The translations under genes and the position numbers were made by a program. Positions 1 through 7,531 of a DNA stretch of 64,000 nucleotides are shown here, in pieces. Every line of letters begins with the position of its first letter. Position 1 is the first letter of the stretch. Under the pieces are notes generated by a model. It was not told the DNA's origin and searched no databases. It worked only from the letters and a program-made list of their open reading frames with translations. The DNA comes from Bacteroidota bacterium (lineage in GTDB: Bacteria; Bacteroidota; Bacteroidia; Flavobacteriales; Weeksellaceae): contig JAEWZO010000026.1 of the NCBI GenBank assembly GCA_023458415.1, positions 1 to 64,000 on the forward strand, in the 5' to 3' direction.

Positions 1-1
1 T

Positions 2-118
2 GCATCAGAGTGGGAAGCAAAAGCAAAAGATCTTGCTGCCAAATACATCAAAAACTTCGAGCAGTATTGCGATACAGAAGAAGGTAAGAATTTGGTTGCA
101 GCTGGTCCTCAACTATAA
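2..118 (+). CDS. pckA: Phosphoenolpyruvate carboxykinase (ATP), C-terminal end only
   Basis: Only the last 38 codons are in the window; the gene enters from the left edge in frame and stops with TAA at 116-118. The tail reads as the C-terminal helix of ATP-dependent PEP carboxykinase: an AKDLAAKYIKNFEQY stretch followed by a GKNLVAAGPQL ending typical of Bacteroidetes PckA. The enzyme decarboxylates and phosphorylates oxaloacetate to phosphoenolpyruvate in the cytoplasm, the committed gluconeogenic step. The assignment rests on tail similarity alone because no catalytic residues are inside the window. A strong hairpin terminator follows within 30 bases. Confidence 0.72.
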   Translation, partial: ASEWEAKAKDLAAKYIKNFEQYCDTEEGKNLVAAGPQL

Positions 119-143
119 TCAGATTCAACGATCTATACAAAAA

Positions 144-171
144 AAGCTTCCAAAATCTGGAAGCTTTTTTT
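144..171. terminator. Bidirectional terminator between pckA and aroQ
   Basis: AAGCTTCC (144-151) pairs with GGAAGCTT (159-166) around a 7-base loop. A T-run follows on the plus strand and an A-run precedes it, so the hairpin can serve convergent pckA and aroQ. Confidence 0.85.
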
Positions 172-173
172 AT

Positions 174-581
174 TTAGATCAAACTTAAGATGGCGAGTCT
201 GTAACCCTGAATTCCAAATCCCGAAATCAGACCGTTCGTGTATGGTGCAGTCACCGACTTTTGCCTGAAGATTTCCCGTTCATAGATATTACTTATATGA
301 ACTTCAACAACTGGTTTATTAATGTTCTTCACCGCGTCGGCTATTGCGTATGAATAATGTGTAAAAGCGCCCGGATTGATCACTAAAGCATCAAAATCAT
401 TATGCTGAATCCGATCGATTAATGCGCCTTCATGGTTGCTTTGGAAATCGGCTATTTCATGTGCAAAAAATTCAGTTTTCAGATTTTCCACAACCTCAGT
501 CATTGAAACGGAACCATAAATTTCCGGTTCACGAGTACCAAGAATGTTCAGGTTTGGACCGTTGATAATTAATATTTTCAT
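174..581 (-). CDS. aroQ: 3-dehydroquinate dehydratase, type II
   Basis: Dehydrates 3-dehydroquinate to 3-dehydroshikimate in the shikimate pathway; a cytoplasmic dodecameric enzyme in this family. The 135-residue product is slightly short of the usual 140-150. It opens with MKILIINGPNLNILG and carries the catalytic tyrosine Y22 (in REPEIYGS), N69 and H95 (in VEVHISN) and the arginine-bearing FRQKS segment near 105. The reading frame is open 13 codons further upstream, but the ATG at 581 fits the family N-terminus and lies just 1 bp past the stop of the DUF4126 gene, so the two are probably co-transcribed leftwards. Confidence 0.95.
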   Translation of the reverse strand: MKILIINGPNLNILGTREPEIYGSVSMTEVVENLKTEFFAHEIADFQSNHEGALIDRIQHNDFDALVINPGAFTHYSYAIADAVKNINKPVVEVHISNIYEREIFRQKSVTAPYTNGLISGFGIQGYRLAILSLI

Positions 582-582
582 T

Positions 583-1230
583 CTATTCCAGATGTTTTCT
601 GTCAATGGCTTCCACATCAATAGTTTTCACTTGTCTGTCTGTATTGAAATTTCTGAATTTGTTCCAGATTTTACGACCCATTACAAAAACTACAATCACC
701 AAAGCCACTGCGATAATTGCGGCAATTACAGGTGCAGCAATCGCTAAAATCGACATAATTCCGGCTCCTGCTGTTTCTGTTGTAGCCACTGCCGAATTTC
801 CTAGTCCGCCCGTTGTTGCTGTAGAGGCTGCTCTTGTTCCAGCAAATCCTGAGCTGATCGCGGCAGCAGTTCCACCTCCTGCAATTAGAGCCAACGCCCA
901 TTGCGGAAAAGTTCCAATGTCTGCAAACTGACTAGCAAACATTACAGAACCGGCAATCGTGGCTAAAGGAACCGAAAGGGTATCCAACAAATGATCAACA
1001 TAAGGAATGTAATAAGCCAGAATTTCTACCACAGTAGCAATTCCGGTTGTGATTAAAGTGGGCAATCCGGCAAGCCATTCGAAACTTTCGTTCATAGGAA
1101 CCCATCCCATGTACGAAGCAAGACTTACGGCAAACATCGGTAGAAAAACTCTGAAGCCACTTGCTGCAGCAAGGCCAATTCCGATAAAAGCACTTAAAAC
1201 ATAAGGCAGAAAAGGTATGTTATCTAACAT
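583..1230 (-). CDS. DUF4126 integral membrane protein
   Basis: A 215-residue membrane protein of the DUF4126 family, function unknown. It begins with a hydrophobic segment (about 8-40, rich in small residues, SGFRVFLP), has further hydrophobic stretches around 55-75, 85-130 and 160-185, and ends in a basic cytoplasmic-looking tail (GRKIWNKFRNF). A glycine/alanine/threonine-rich stretch sits at about 117-155. It precedes aroQ by 1 bp, suggesting shared transcription rather than shared function. A minus-strand -7 box (TAAATTTG, 1262-1269) lies just upstream. Confidence 0.8.
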   Translation of the reverse strand: MLDNIPFLPYVLSAFIGIGLAAASGFRVFLPMFAVSLASYMGWVPMNESFEWLAGLPTLITTGIATVVEILAYYIPYVDHLLDTLSVPLATIAGSVMFASQFADIGTFPQWALALIAGGGTAAAISSGFAGTRAASTATTGGLGNSAVATTETAGAGIMSILAIAAPVIAAIIAVALVIVVFVMGRKIWNKFRNFNTDRQVKTIDVEAIDRKHLE

Positions 1231-1261
1231 TTGAGGTTTAAATTAATAGTTTGTTTCAACC

Positions 1262-1269
1262 CAAATTTA
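1262..1269 (-). promoter_or_regulatory. Bacteroidetes -7 box upstream of DUF4126-aroQ
   Basis: The minus strand reads TAAATTTG, matching TAnnTTTG, 31 bases ahead of the start at 1230. It separates the DUF4126-aroQ unit from rnpA. No clear TTTG -33 element was found. Confidence 0.5.
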
Positions 1270-1295
1270 CAAAAAGCATGCTAAAAAGCTGTTTT

Positions 1296-1676
1296 TTATT
1301 TTTTTGATTTACAGAGTCTTAGAAATTCATTTTCTACTTCCCGGTAATTTTTGGGAAGTTCTTTTGAAATCCAGAACATCATCGTAAGCGAATGTGTTCC
1401 GAATGCTTTAGAAAAACTCGGTTTTTGCAGACGGTAACATTCACGCAGAAGGCGTTTGATTCGGTTTCTGTCGACTGCTTTTTTTAAGTTTCTTTTCGAT
1501 ACTGAAACTCCAAATTTCTGGTGAGAAATACTAATATTCTCCTGCGGTTTGGTTTCAAGATCAAGTGAAATAACCCGCAGATTTCCGCAGGTTTGCCACT
1601 TTCCTTTTTCAAAAAGAAGTGAGATTTCCCTTTTGGATTTTAATTTTTCACCTTTCGGAAAACGTTGCTCAGTCAT
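1296..1676 (-). CDS. rnpA: Ribonuclease P protein component
   Basis: The basic protein subunit that helps the RNase P RNA process tRNA 5' ends. The 126-residue product has the family hallmarks: FPKGEKLKSKREI at the N-terminus, FGVSVSKRNLKKAVDRNRIKR with the RNR signature at 70-72, and a following LLRECYR helix. It overlaps the end of tcdA by 8 bp, so translation is likely coupled. Its neighbours are not rpmH or yidC, the usual partners elsewhere. Confidence 0.95.
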   Translation of the reverse strand: MTEQRFPKGEKLKSKREISLLFEKGKWQTCGNLRVISLDLETKPQENISISHQKFGVSVSKRNLKKAVDRNRIKRLLRECYRLQKPSFSKAFGTHSLTMMFWISKELPKNYREVENEFLRLCKSKK

Positions 1677-2397
1677 CGTTTTTAATTAAATAATTAATGA
1701 CTTCTGCAGCTGCGTACAATCCGAAAACCGCAGGGATAAAACTGATCGTGCCGTAGAAAGATTTCTTAAAATTAGTGCCGTCGGTCATTTTTAGGCTGTC
1801 TTCATTCTGGATTTCTGTAGAAAAAACACACCGGAAGCCTTTGTTGATTTTATCTTTTTTCAGTCTTTTCCGAACCTGTTTTGCCAGAAAGCAATTGTGG
1901 GTCTTGCTGATGTCGCGCACTAAAACTTTGCTTGGATCGGTTTTTCCACCGGCGCCCATTGCACTCACAATTTTTATTTTTCTTTTTCTCGCTTCTTTAA
2001 TCAGGGTGATTTTTGGGGTTACACTATCGATGCAATCCAAGACATAGTCGAATTTTTCGCTATTAAGAATTTCTTCCATATTTTCAGGATTGAGGAAAGA
2101 ATTCACCGTAGTTAATTTCAACTCCGGATTAATGTCAAGAAGACGTTCGGAAACCACGGCTGCTTTTTCCTTTCCGACTGTTGAATGGAGGGCGGGAAGT
2201 TGTCTGTTAATATTGGTGATATCAACCGTGTCTCCGTCTACAATCGTCATTTTTCCGATTCCGGCTCTTGCAAGAAATTCCGCAGCAAAAGAACCAACAC
2301 CTCCTAAACCAACCACCAAAATGCTGGAATTTCTTAGTTTCTTGGTCCCTTTGTCTTTAATAAGAAGTTCGGTGCGTTCGAGCCAGTTTTTATCCAT
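1669..2397 (-). CDS. tcdA: tRNA threonylcarbamoyladenosine dehydratase (ThiF/E1-like)
   Basis: An E1-like adenylating enzyme that cyclises t6A37 in tRNAs to ct6A using ATP. The 242-residue protein has the Rossmann nucleotide-binding loop GLGGVGS at about 30-36, a VDGDTVDITNINRQ segment carrying the conserved Asp and Arg residues, the DCIDS motif near 125, and a C-terminal hydrophobic helix (FIPAVFGLYAAAEVINYLI), all typical of TcdA/CsdL rather than ThiF or MoeB, which carry a zinc site not seen here. It lies between the TatD gene (14 bp gap) and rnpA (8 bp overlap) in one leftward unit. Confidence 0.9.
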   Translation of the reverse strand: MDKNWLERTELLIKDKGTKKLRNSSILVVGLGGVGSFAAEFLARAGIGKMTIVDGDTVDITNINRQLPALHSTVGKEKAAVVSERLLDINPELKLTTVNSFLNPENMEEILNSEKFDYVLDCIDSVTPKITLIKEARKRKIKIVSAMGAGGKTDPSKVLVRDISKTHNCFLAKQVRKRLKKDKINKGFRCVFSTEIQNEDSLKMTDGTNFKKSFYGTISFIPAVFGLYAAAEVINYLIKNDD

Positions 2398-2411
2398 ACG
2401 TTTTCTATATT

Positions 2412-3041
2412 TTAAAGATTGATACTGATGTTTTTTAAGTTGTTAATAATTTGAAATTCAATTTGTTCTATTTCAGAATTCTTTATAGAGGCAGCTAGTT
2501 GATAGAGCTCTGAAATTTCGAAGTCGGCATCATCCGTTTCCAGAAAAAATCTGTCATCAGGAAGACTTTTCAGAAACTCCTGCAAAGGTATGTTGTACAG
2601 CAGTGATTTTCCAAAACTGAAGTAAAATTGATGTTTCAAAAGTTCACCGGCGATACTTTTCTTTTTGTTGAATCCGTGAATAACCATCGGTACGTCAGCA
2701 AAGTTTTTTATCCTGATGAGTTCCGAATATCTTTTCACACAGTGAATAATGAGCGGTTTTTTTAAGTCATTCGCCAAAGAGATTTGCCTGTGAAAAATTT
2801 CTTCCTGAATTTTTTCGTCTACATCAATTCTTCCGTCCAAGCCACATTCGCCGATGGCTACACAATTGTCGAGCGTTGCAGTTTCTTTGAGCCATGAAAA
2901 ATTCTCTTCATAATCATCATGGCCTGAAATTGGGTGAATACCTGCCGAAAATGGAAAACCCGGAATGCTTTCACTTAATTTAAGGTTGTAAATTCCTGTG
3001 GTTTTGGCAGGAGTATGATGATGGAAATCGAAAAATTTCAT
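2412..3041 (-). CDS. TatD-family metal-dependent hydrolase
   Basis: A 209-residue TIM-barrel metallohydrolase related to TatD DNases. It has the metal-binding HHH cluster at residues 6-8 (FDFHHHTP), a SAGIHP motif, the GECGLDGR motif (TatD consensus GEiGLD), IHCVKRYSEL and a terminal LETDDAD metal site. It is about 50 residues shorter than canonical TatD (~260) and lacks part of the C-terminal half, as in the short Bacteroidetes TatD relatives. The ATG at 3041 was chosen because the upstream in-frame codons are compositionally odd (FHYYFLFLS) and run into the divergent promoter region of the TetR gene. Confidence 0.82.
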   Translation of the reverse strand: MKFFDFHHHTPAKTTGIYNLKLSESIPGFPFSAGIHPISGHDDYEENFSWLKETATLDNCVAIGECGLDGRIDVDEKIQEEIFHRQISLANDLKKPLIIHCVKRYSELIRIKNFADVPMVIHGFNKKKSIAGELLKHQFYFSFGKSLLYNIPLQEFLKSLPDDRFFLETDDADFEISELYQLAASIKNSEIEQIEFQIINNLKNISINL

Positions 3042-3095
3042 ACTCAAAAATAGAAAATAGTAATGAAAGCAGATTAAACGTTTGTTTATTTTCCG

Positions 3096-3103
3096 TAACT
3101 TTA
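3096..3103 (+). promoter_or_regulatory. Probable -7 box of the TetR-family gene
   Basis: TAACTTTA, a variant of TAnnTTTG, lies 18 bases before the ATG at 3122 in the tatD/tetR divergent region. The same TAACTTTA variant also precedes fumA, mutB and meaB. Confidence 0.45.
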
Positions 3104-3121
3104 CTATAAACATAATGTGAC

Positions 3122-3754
3122 ATGGTGAAAAAAAAGTTTAACGAAAAGCAGATTCAGATATTGGAAGTTGCCGAAAAACTTATCGCAAAGAAGGGCTTCG
3201 AAGGAACTTCGGTCCGCGATATTTCCAGTGCGGCCAATATCAATGTTGCGATGATTTCGTATTACTTCGGTTCTAAAGAAAAAATGATGTCGTACCTTTA
3301 CCGGTACCGCGTGCAGCGTACCCGTGAAAGTTTTGCAGAATTTGCCGAGACCATTAAAGAAGGCAAGCCGGAAATGCAGATGAAAGAACTGGTGAAATAC
3401 GTAATTAATCAGCTTTTTAAATACAATTACTTCCACGGTTTTGTAACTCAGGAACTGCGTTCTACAGATTATCTTAAAGAAGATTTGCTGGAGTTTTACA
3501 CCACATTTACTACCAAAGTGGATGATGTGGTTAAAAAAGGCGTGACTACTGGAGCGTTTGCAAATGCGCCAAAAGCAGAAGATATTTTAACCATTATTGT
3601 TGGCGCGTCGCTTTTTATTATCCGTAATAAAAATTTCTACGAAATCTATGTTCCGGGAGATGATGACAAATATCTTCAGAATGCCGAGAAAAAAATTACA
3701 GCAAGTCTTCTGGTCACCATTTTTTCTTTATTGGGTTACAATACTGATAGCTAA
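3122..3754 (+). CDS. TetR/AcrR-family transcriptional regulator
   Basis: A 210-residue DNA-binding regulator. The N-terminal helix-turn-helix spans about residues 9-58 (IAKKGFEGTSVRDIS, then AANINVAMISYYFGSKE), the classic TetR layout with the YYFGSKE recognition helix. The C-terminal ligand domain shows no specific signature. It stands alone between the leftward tatD unit and bamD, so the target is not evident from context; autoregulation through the short divergent intergenic region is possible. Confidence 0.88.
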   Translation: MVKKKFNEKQIQILEVAEKLIAKKGFEGTSVRDISSAANINVAMISYYFGSKEKMMSYLYRYRVQRTRESFAEFAETIKEGKPEMQMKELVKYVINQLFKYNYFHGFVTQELRSTDYLKEDLLEFYTTFTTKVDDVVKKGVTTGAFANAPKAEDILTIIVGASLFIIRNKNFYEIYVPGDDDKYLQNAEKKITASLLVTIFSLLGYNTDS

Positions 3755-3798
3755 AAAGTTAAATTATCATAAAATAAAATCTATTGTTAAAAAAGTTA

Positions 3799-3806
3799 TA
3801 TTTTTG
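3799..3806 (+). promoter_or_regulatory. -7 box upstream of bamD
   Basis: TATTTTTG, a perfect TAnnTTTG, lies 53 bases before the bamD ATG. The nearest upstream TTG (3784-3786) is only 12 bp away, shorter than the usual spacing of about 17-23. Confidence 0.55.
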
Positions 3807-3859
3807 CAGACTGAACGGCAAAAACCTATACTGAACCAATCTTTTTGCCACTGGGATTT

Positions 3860-4843
3860 ATGAAGAATTATATCGTAGTACTGTTTGCATTTTTTGCTTT
3901 AGCGTCCTGTAACAAACAGCAGGAAGCAGCGCTGAAAAGTGCTGACAAAGATTTTATACTGAAAGTTGCCAACGAAAATTTCGAAAACAAAAAATGGCAG
4001 AATGCCTTGGTTTTGTACGAAAGACTTTCCAATTTGGTAGCGGGAACAGATGATGCGCCGGATGTGGTGTACAAATCTGCTTACGCCAATTATTACGATA
4101 AAAATTACAAACTTGCAGGTCACCAGTTCAAGAATTTTGCAGTGACTTTTCCACAGGATCCAAGAGCTGAAGACGCTTCTTACATGTCTGCTTTGTGTTA
4201 TTACGAAGGTTCGATGGATTACAATCTGGATCAGTCGAGCACTGAGTTGGCCATAAATGAACTGCAGACTTTTCTTAATAACTATCCAAACTCAGAAAAA
4301 TCTTCCAACATCAATGAACTGATTGATGAACTTTCTTACAAATTGGAATTTAAAGCATACGAAAACGCAAGACAGTACTATAAAATGGCAGAGTACAAAG
4401 CGGCGAATGTTGCTTTCGAAAATGTTTTGGAAGATTTTCCTAGTACCAAACTTCGTCCAAAAATCTATGATTTCATTATGAAATCCAGGTACGAACTGGC
4501 GGTAAATTCGATTTATGATTTGAAGAAAGACCGTATTGAAAACGCATTGGCTTTTACAAAACGTGTACAGACTGAACTTCCAAATACTGAATATTCTAAA
4601 ACCGCAACTGATTTAAGAACAAAGCTTGAAAAAGAAAAAGAAGATTTCGCCAAACTTCAGGTAACTGTCGAAGCCAGAAGAGCGGAGAATGAAGAGAGAA
4701 TCCGTAAGCTGGAAGCCGAAGATGCAAAAGAACAGGAAGAGAGAGAACAGGCGAGAGTTCAGAGAAATGCGAGAAAAGCAAGAAAGGACAGCGCCGAAGC
4801 CGTAACGCCTCTGCCAGCTGCTACTTTCCAGATTCAAAAGTAA
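3860..4843 (+). CDS. bamD: Outer membrane protein assembly factor BamD
   Basis: A TPR lipoprotein of the BAM complex that helps insert beta-barrels into the outer membrane. The lipobox ends at C17 (FALASCNK), giving export and lipidation. The TPR repeats follow to about residue 260 (NENFENKKWQNALVLYERL, then FPQDPRAEDASYMSALCYYEGS). The last ~75 residues form a highly charged Glu/Arg/Lys coiled-coil-like tail not found in short proteobacterial BamD. The start at 3860 is preferred over an in-frame ATG five codons earlier because it gives a clean signal peptide. It heads the conserved run to recN. Confidence 0.9.
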   Translation: MKNYIVVLFAFFALASCNKQQEAALKSADKDFILKVANENFENKKWQNALVLYERLSNLVAGTDDAPDVVYKSAYANYYDKNYKLAGHQFKNFAVTFPQDPRAEDASYMSALCYYEGSMDYNLDQSSTELAINELQTFLNNYPNSEKSSNINELIDELSYKLEFKAYENARQYYKMAEYKAANVAFENVLEDFPSTKLRPKIYDFIMKSRYELAVNSIYDLKKDRIENALAFTKRVQTELPNTEYSKTATDLRTKLEKEKEDFAKLQVTVEARRAENEERIRKLEAEDAKEQEEREQARVQRNARKARKDSAEAVTPLPAATFQIQK

Positions 4844-4847
4844 TTCG

Positions 4848-4855
4848 TAACTTTG
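4848..4855 (+). promoter_or_regulatory. -7 box upstream of rpoZ
   Basis: TAACTTTG fits TAnnTTTG, 25 bases before the rpoZ ATG, suggesting that rpoZ is also transcribed independently of bamD. Confidence 0.5.
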
Positions 4856-4880
4856 CCCACCATTAAACAATACACTGAAA

Positions 4881-5204
4881 ATGAGCATTAAAGATACCAA
4901 AGCAGAACTGAATACCATTACTTACGACCGCGATAAAATCGAAAGCAAAGTGGGATCCATTTACGAAGCTATCGTAATTATGGGGAAAAGAGCAGAACAG
5001 ATTAATGCTGAGATCCGCACCGAACTTCACGGAAAGCTGGATGAATTTGCTGTGCACAATTCAACATTGGAAGAAGTTTTCGAAAACAGAGAGCAGATCG
5101 AAATCTCCAAGCATTACGAGAAGCTTCCGAAACCAACTTCTATCGCAGTTCAAGAGTGGTTGGATGACGAAATTTATTTCAGAAAAACAGAAGAAAGAAA
5201 ATAA
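4881..5204 (+). CDS. rpoZ: DNA-directed RNA polymerase omega subunit, Bacteroidetes type
   Basis: A small (107-residue) subunit that stabilises RNA polymerase assembly. It does not look like E. coli omega at first sight but matches the Bacteroidetes omega family: a central SIYEAIVIMGKRAEQIN helix equivalent to the omega core, a following acidic stretch and a KLPKPTSIAVQEWLDDE tail. Its position between bamD and coaBC is the expected one in flavobacteria. A hairpin terminator follows directly. Confidence 0.88.
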   Translation: MSIKDTKAELNTITYDRDKIESKVGSIYEAIVIMGKRAEQINAEIRTELHGKLDEFAVHNSTLEEVFENREQIEISKHYEKLPKPTSIAVQEWLDDEIYFRKTEERK

Positions 5205-5225
5205 TCTTTCGCTAAAATATTGCTT

Positions 5226-5262
5226 AAGCCACAGAAGGAATCCTTTTGTGGCTTTCTTTTGT
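5226..5262 (+). terminator. Terminator after rpoZ
   Basis: AAGCCACA (5226-5233) pairs with TGTGGCTT (5247-5254), followed by TCTTTT. The 3' arm overlaps the -33 element of the coaBC promoter. Confidence 0.75.
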
Positions 5263-5275
5263 TACGATAATTTTG
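5245..5275 (+). promoter_or_regulatory. Promoter of coaBC
   Basis: TTTG (5245-5248), 19 bp, then TAATTTTG (5268-5275): both elements of the Bacteroidetes sigma-A promoter at good spacing, 32 bases ahead of the coaBC ATG. Confidence 0.7.
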
Positions 5276-5307
5276 AGTAAATTCGTTTAGCTTTAAACCT
5301 CATTAGA

Positions 5308-6510
5308 ATGACATTTCAAGGCAGAAAAATCCTGATTGGTGTTACAGGCGGAATTGCTGCCTACAAAATCAATACGCTCGTTCGCAACCTCATTAAACAG
5401 AATGCGGAGGTGCAGGTTGTTATGACGCCGGATGCAGAACATTTTGTGTCGAAACTTACACTTTCCACGCTTTCAAAAAATCCTGTTTATTCAGAATTTT
5501 ATGGCGAAAACGGAACGTGGAACAATCACGTTGAATTGGCACTTTGGGCAGATTTAATTTTAGTAGCGCCGTGTACTGCAAATACATTGGCTAAAATGGT
5601 GCACGGGATTTGTGATAATCTCCTTCTTGCGGTTTATATGTCTGCAAAATGTCCCGTTTTTATTGCTCCGGCGATGGATTTGGATATGTATCAGCATCCT
5701 TCAACAAAACAGAATCTAGAGTTTGCTGAAGATTTTGGACATATTATTATTCCGGCTGAAGAAGGCGAATTGGCAAGCGGTCTTATTGGACAAGGCAGAA
5801 TGGCAGAACCTGAAAACATAGAAAAACAAATTGCAGAATATTTCTCCACCAGTTTAAACAAAAGTTTGTCGGGAAAAACAGTTTTAATCACAGCCGGACC
5901 AACTTACGAAGCGATTGATCCCGTGCGTTTTATCGGAAACCACTCGTCCGGAAAAATGGGTTTTTCTATAGCGGAAGAAGCAGCGGGAAGAGGTGCGAAA
6001 GTCATACTAATTTCCGGACCGAGCTCCCAGCAGATTTCTAATAAAAATATTGAACTTCACAGGGTTACTTCTGCAAAAGAAATGTACGATGAGGTTTTCA
6101 AGCATTATGAAAACACGGATATCGCCATTGCAAGTGCAGCGGTTGCCGATTATGCTCCGAAAGAAGTAGCCAAGGAAAAAATCAAGAAAAATGACGGAAA
6201 TCTTACGATTGAACTGGTGAAAAATCCGGATATTCTTCTAACGATGGGAGAAAGGAAAAAACATCAATTTCTTGTTGGTTTTGCGTTGGAAACTCAGAAT
6301 GAAGAAGAAAATGCCCACGGAAAACTCCACAAAAAAAATCTGGATATGATTGTACTGAATTCACTTCGTGATGAAGGTGCGGGTTTTAGAGGCGATACCA
6401 ACCTCATAAAAATACTTACTTCAACTGAAAAGAAAGAATTTTCCCTGAAATCCAAAACCGAAGTAGCAAAAGATATTCTAGATTTTGTGGAAGAAAAAAT
6501 TCTGAAATAA
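5308..6510 (+). CDS. coaBC: Bifunctional phosphopantothenoylcysteine decarboxylase/phosphopantothenate-cysteine ligase
   Basis: Two consecutive steps of coenzyme A synthesis. The N-terminal CoaC flavoprotein half (about 1-180) begins with GVTGGIAAYK, contains NHVELALWADLILVAPCTAN with the catalytic His, and PAMDLDMY. The C-terminal CoaB half (about 190-400) begins with ITAGPTYEAIDPVRFIGN and SSGKMG, and includes the IASAAVADY and KNPDILL nucleotide-binding segments and a GFALET motif. Length 400 is normal for the fused enzyme. It has its own promoter overlapping the rpoZ terminator. Confidence 0.96.
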   Translation: MTFQGRKILIGVTGGIAAYKINTLVRNLIKQNAEVQVVMTPDAEHFVSKLTLSTLSKNPVYSEFYGENGTWNNHVELALWADLILVAPCTANTLAKMVHGICDNLLLAVYMSAKCPVFIAPAMDLDMYQHPSTKQNLEFAEDFGHIIIPAEEGELASGLIGQGRMAEPENIEKQIAEYFSTSLNKSLSGKTVLITAGPTYEAIDPVRFIGNHSSGKMGFSIAEEAAGRGAKVILISGPSSQQISNKNIELHRVTSAKEMYDEVFKHYENTDIAIASAAVADYAPKEVAKEKIKKNDGNLTIELVKNPDILLTMGERKKHQFLVGFALETQNEEENAHGKLHKKNLDMIVLNSLRDEGAGFRGDTNLIKILTSTEKKEFSLKSKTEVAKDILDFVEEKILK

Positions 6511-6547
6511 TTTTAATAAATTTCCGTTCTCTAATTTTAGATACATA

Positions 6548-7453
6548 ATGAAGAAGTTTTTTACTGTTTTCTTTCTCTCTTTCCTCATCCAGTTTTCTTT
6601 CGCACAGGAAATTCTGGCAACGGTTCAGGTAAATGCACAGCAAATGGGAGGCAGCAACACGCAGGTGTACAGAACGCTGGAAAAAAGTCTGCGCGATTTT
6701 ATTAACAATACAAGCTGGACGGGAAAAAAACTGCAGAATTTTGAAAAAATAAAGGCCAATTTCGCGATCGTGATTATGGAGCGTCCAAGCAACAACAGCT
6801 TCAAGGGAAGTTTGGTTGTTCAGGCGGTGCGTCCGGTTTTCAATACGACTTACGAATCTCCGTTGATGAATATTAACGACATGAATTTTGCCTTCGATTA
6901 TACCGAAAATGAAAACCTGATTTTCAACGAAAGACAATTTTCCGGTAAGAATTTGATTGACGTGATCAGTTTTTATGTGTACACGATGCTCGGTTATGAC
7001 GGCGACAGCTTTAAAGTTCGCGGTGGGCAACAATGGTTCGAAAAAGCTCAGAAAATCTCAAATAATGCCCAAAATCAGAATTTTGCCGGATGGTCAGTTT
7101 TGGAAGGAACCAGAACTCGAGGACAGCTGATCGACAACATGCTGAAAACGGAACAGAATACACTACGAAATGTGTATTACACATACCACCGAGCCGGTTT
7201 GGACAATCTTGGGAAACAGGATCAGAGCTCGGCGAAAAGGGTTCTTGCTGATGCGCTTTTGCAGTTGCGCGCGTACGAAAACAATTTTCAGATGAACTAT
7301 CCGGTGAACCTTTTCATCGATTCCAAGAAAAATGAAATTTTCGAAATTTTCAAAAACGGAAATAATGCTACGGCAAAAATCAACGAACTGAAACAATTAT
7401 TTGTCGTTCTTTCGCCAAAAGATATTGACAGCAAATGGAACAAATGGAAGTAG
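6548..7453 (+). CDS. DUF4835 exported protein (PorD-like)
   Basis: A 301-residue exported protein conserved between coaBC and recN in flavobacteria. A signal peptide (FFTVFFLSFLIQFSFAQ) is cleaved near residue 19; the mature part has no membrane segment and is rich in aromatic and Asn residues. The segment NNTSWTGKKLQNFEKI is typical of the DUF4835 family. Some annotations call the family PorD and link it to type IX secretion; I treat that role as reported for the family and not shown by this sequence. The ATG lies 37 bp after the coaBC stop. Confidence 0.8.
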   Translation: MKKFFTVFFLSFLIQFSFAQEILATVQVNAQQMGGSNTQVYRTLEKSLRDFINNTSWTGKKLQNFEKIKANFAIVIMERPSNNSFKGSLVVQAVRPVFNTTYESPLMNINDMNFAFDYTENENLIFNERQFSGKNLIDVISFYVYTMLGYDGDSFKVRGGQQWFEKAQKISNNAQNQNFAGWSVLEGTRTRGQLIDNMLKTEQNTLRNVYYTYHRAGLDNLGKQDQSSAKRVLADALLQLRAYENNFQMNYPVNLFIDSKKNEIFEIFKNGNNATAKINELKQLFVVLSPKDIDSKWNKWK

Positions 7454-7460
7454 ATTTTCA

Positions 7461-7492
7461 TTTGCCAATCTAACTTATTACCAATATTTTTG
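7461..7492 (+). promoter_or_regulatory. Promoter of recN
   Basis: TTTG (7461-7464), 20 bp, then TATTTTTG (7485-7492), a textbook Bacteroidetes -33/-7 pair, 39 bases before the recN ATG. Confidence 0.75.
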
Positions 7493-7531
7493 CAGAGTTT
7501 AAAGCCCATTGCTTTAAGCTCTTTTTAATCC

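Noticed and set aside
605..931. Plus-strand open frame over the DUF4126 gene
   Set aside because: Mirror of an Ala/Gly-rich membrane gene; the product has only low-complexity Ala/Ile content.
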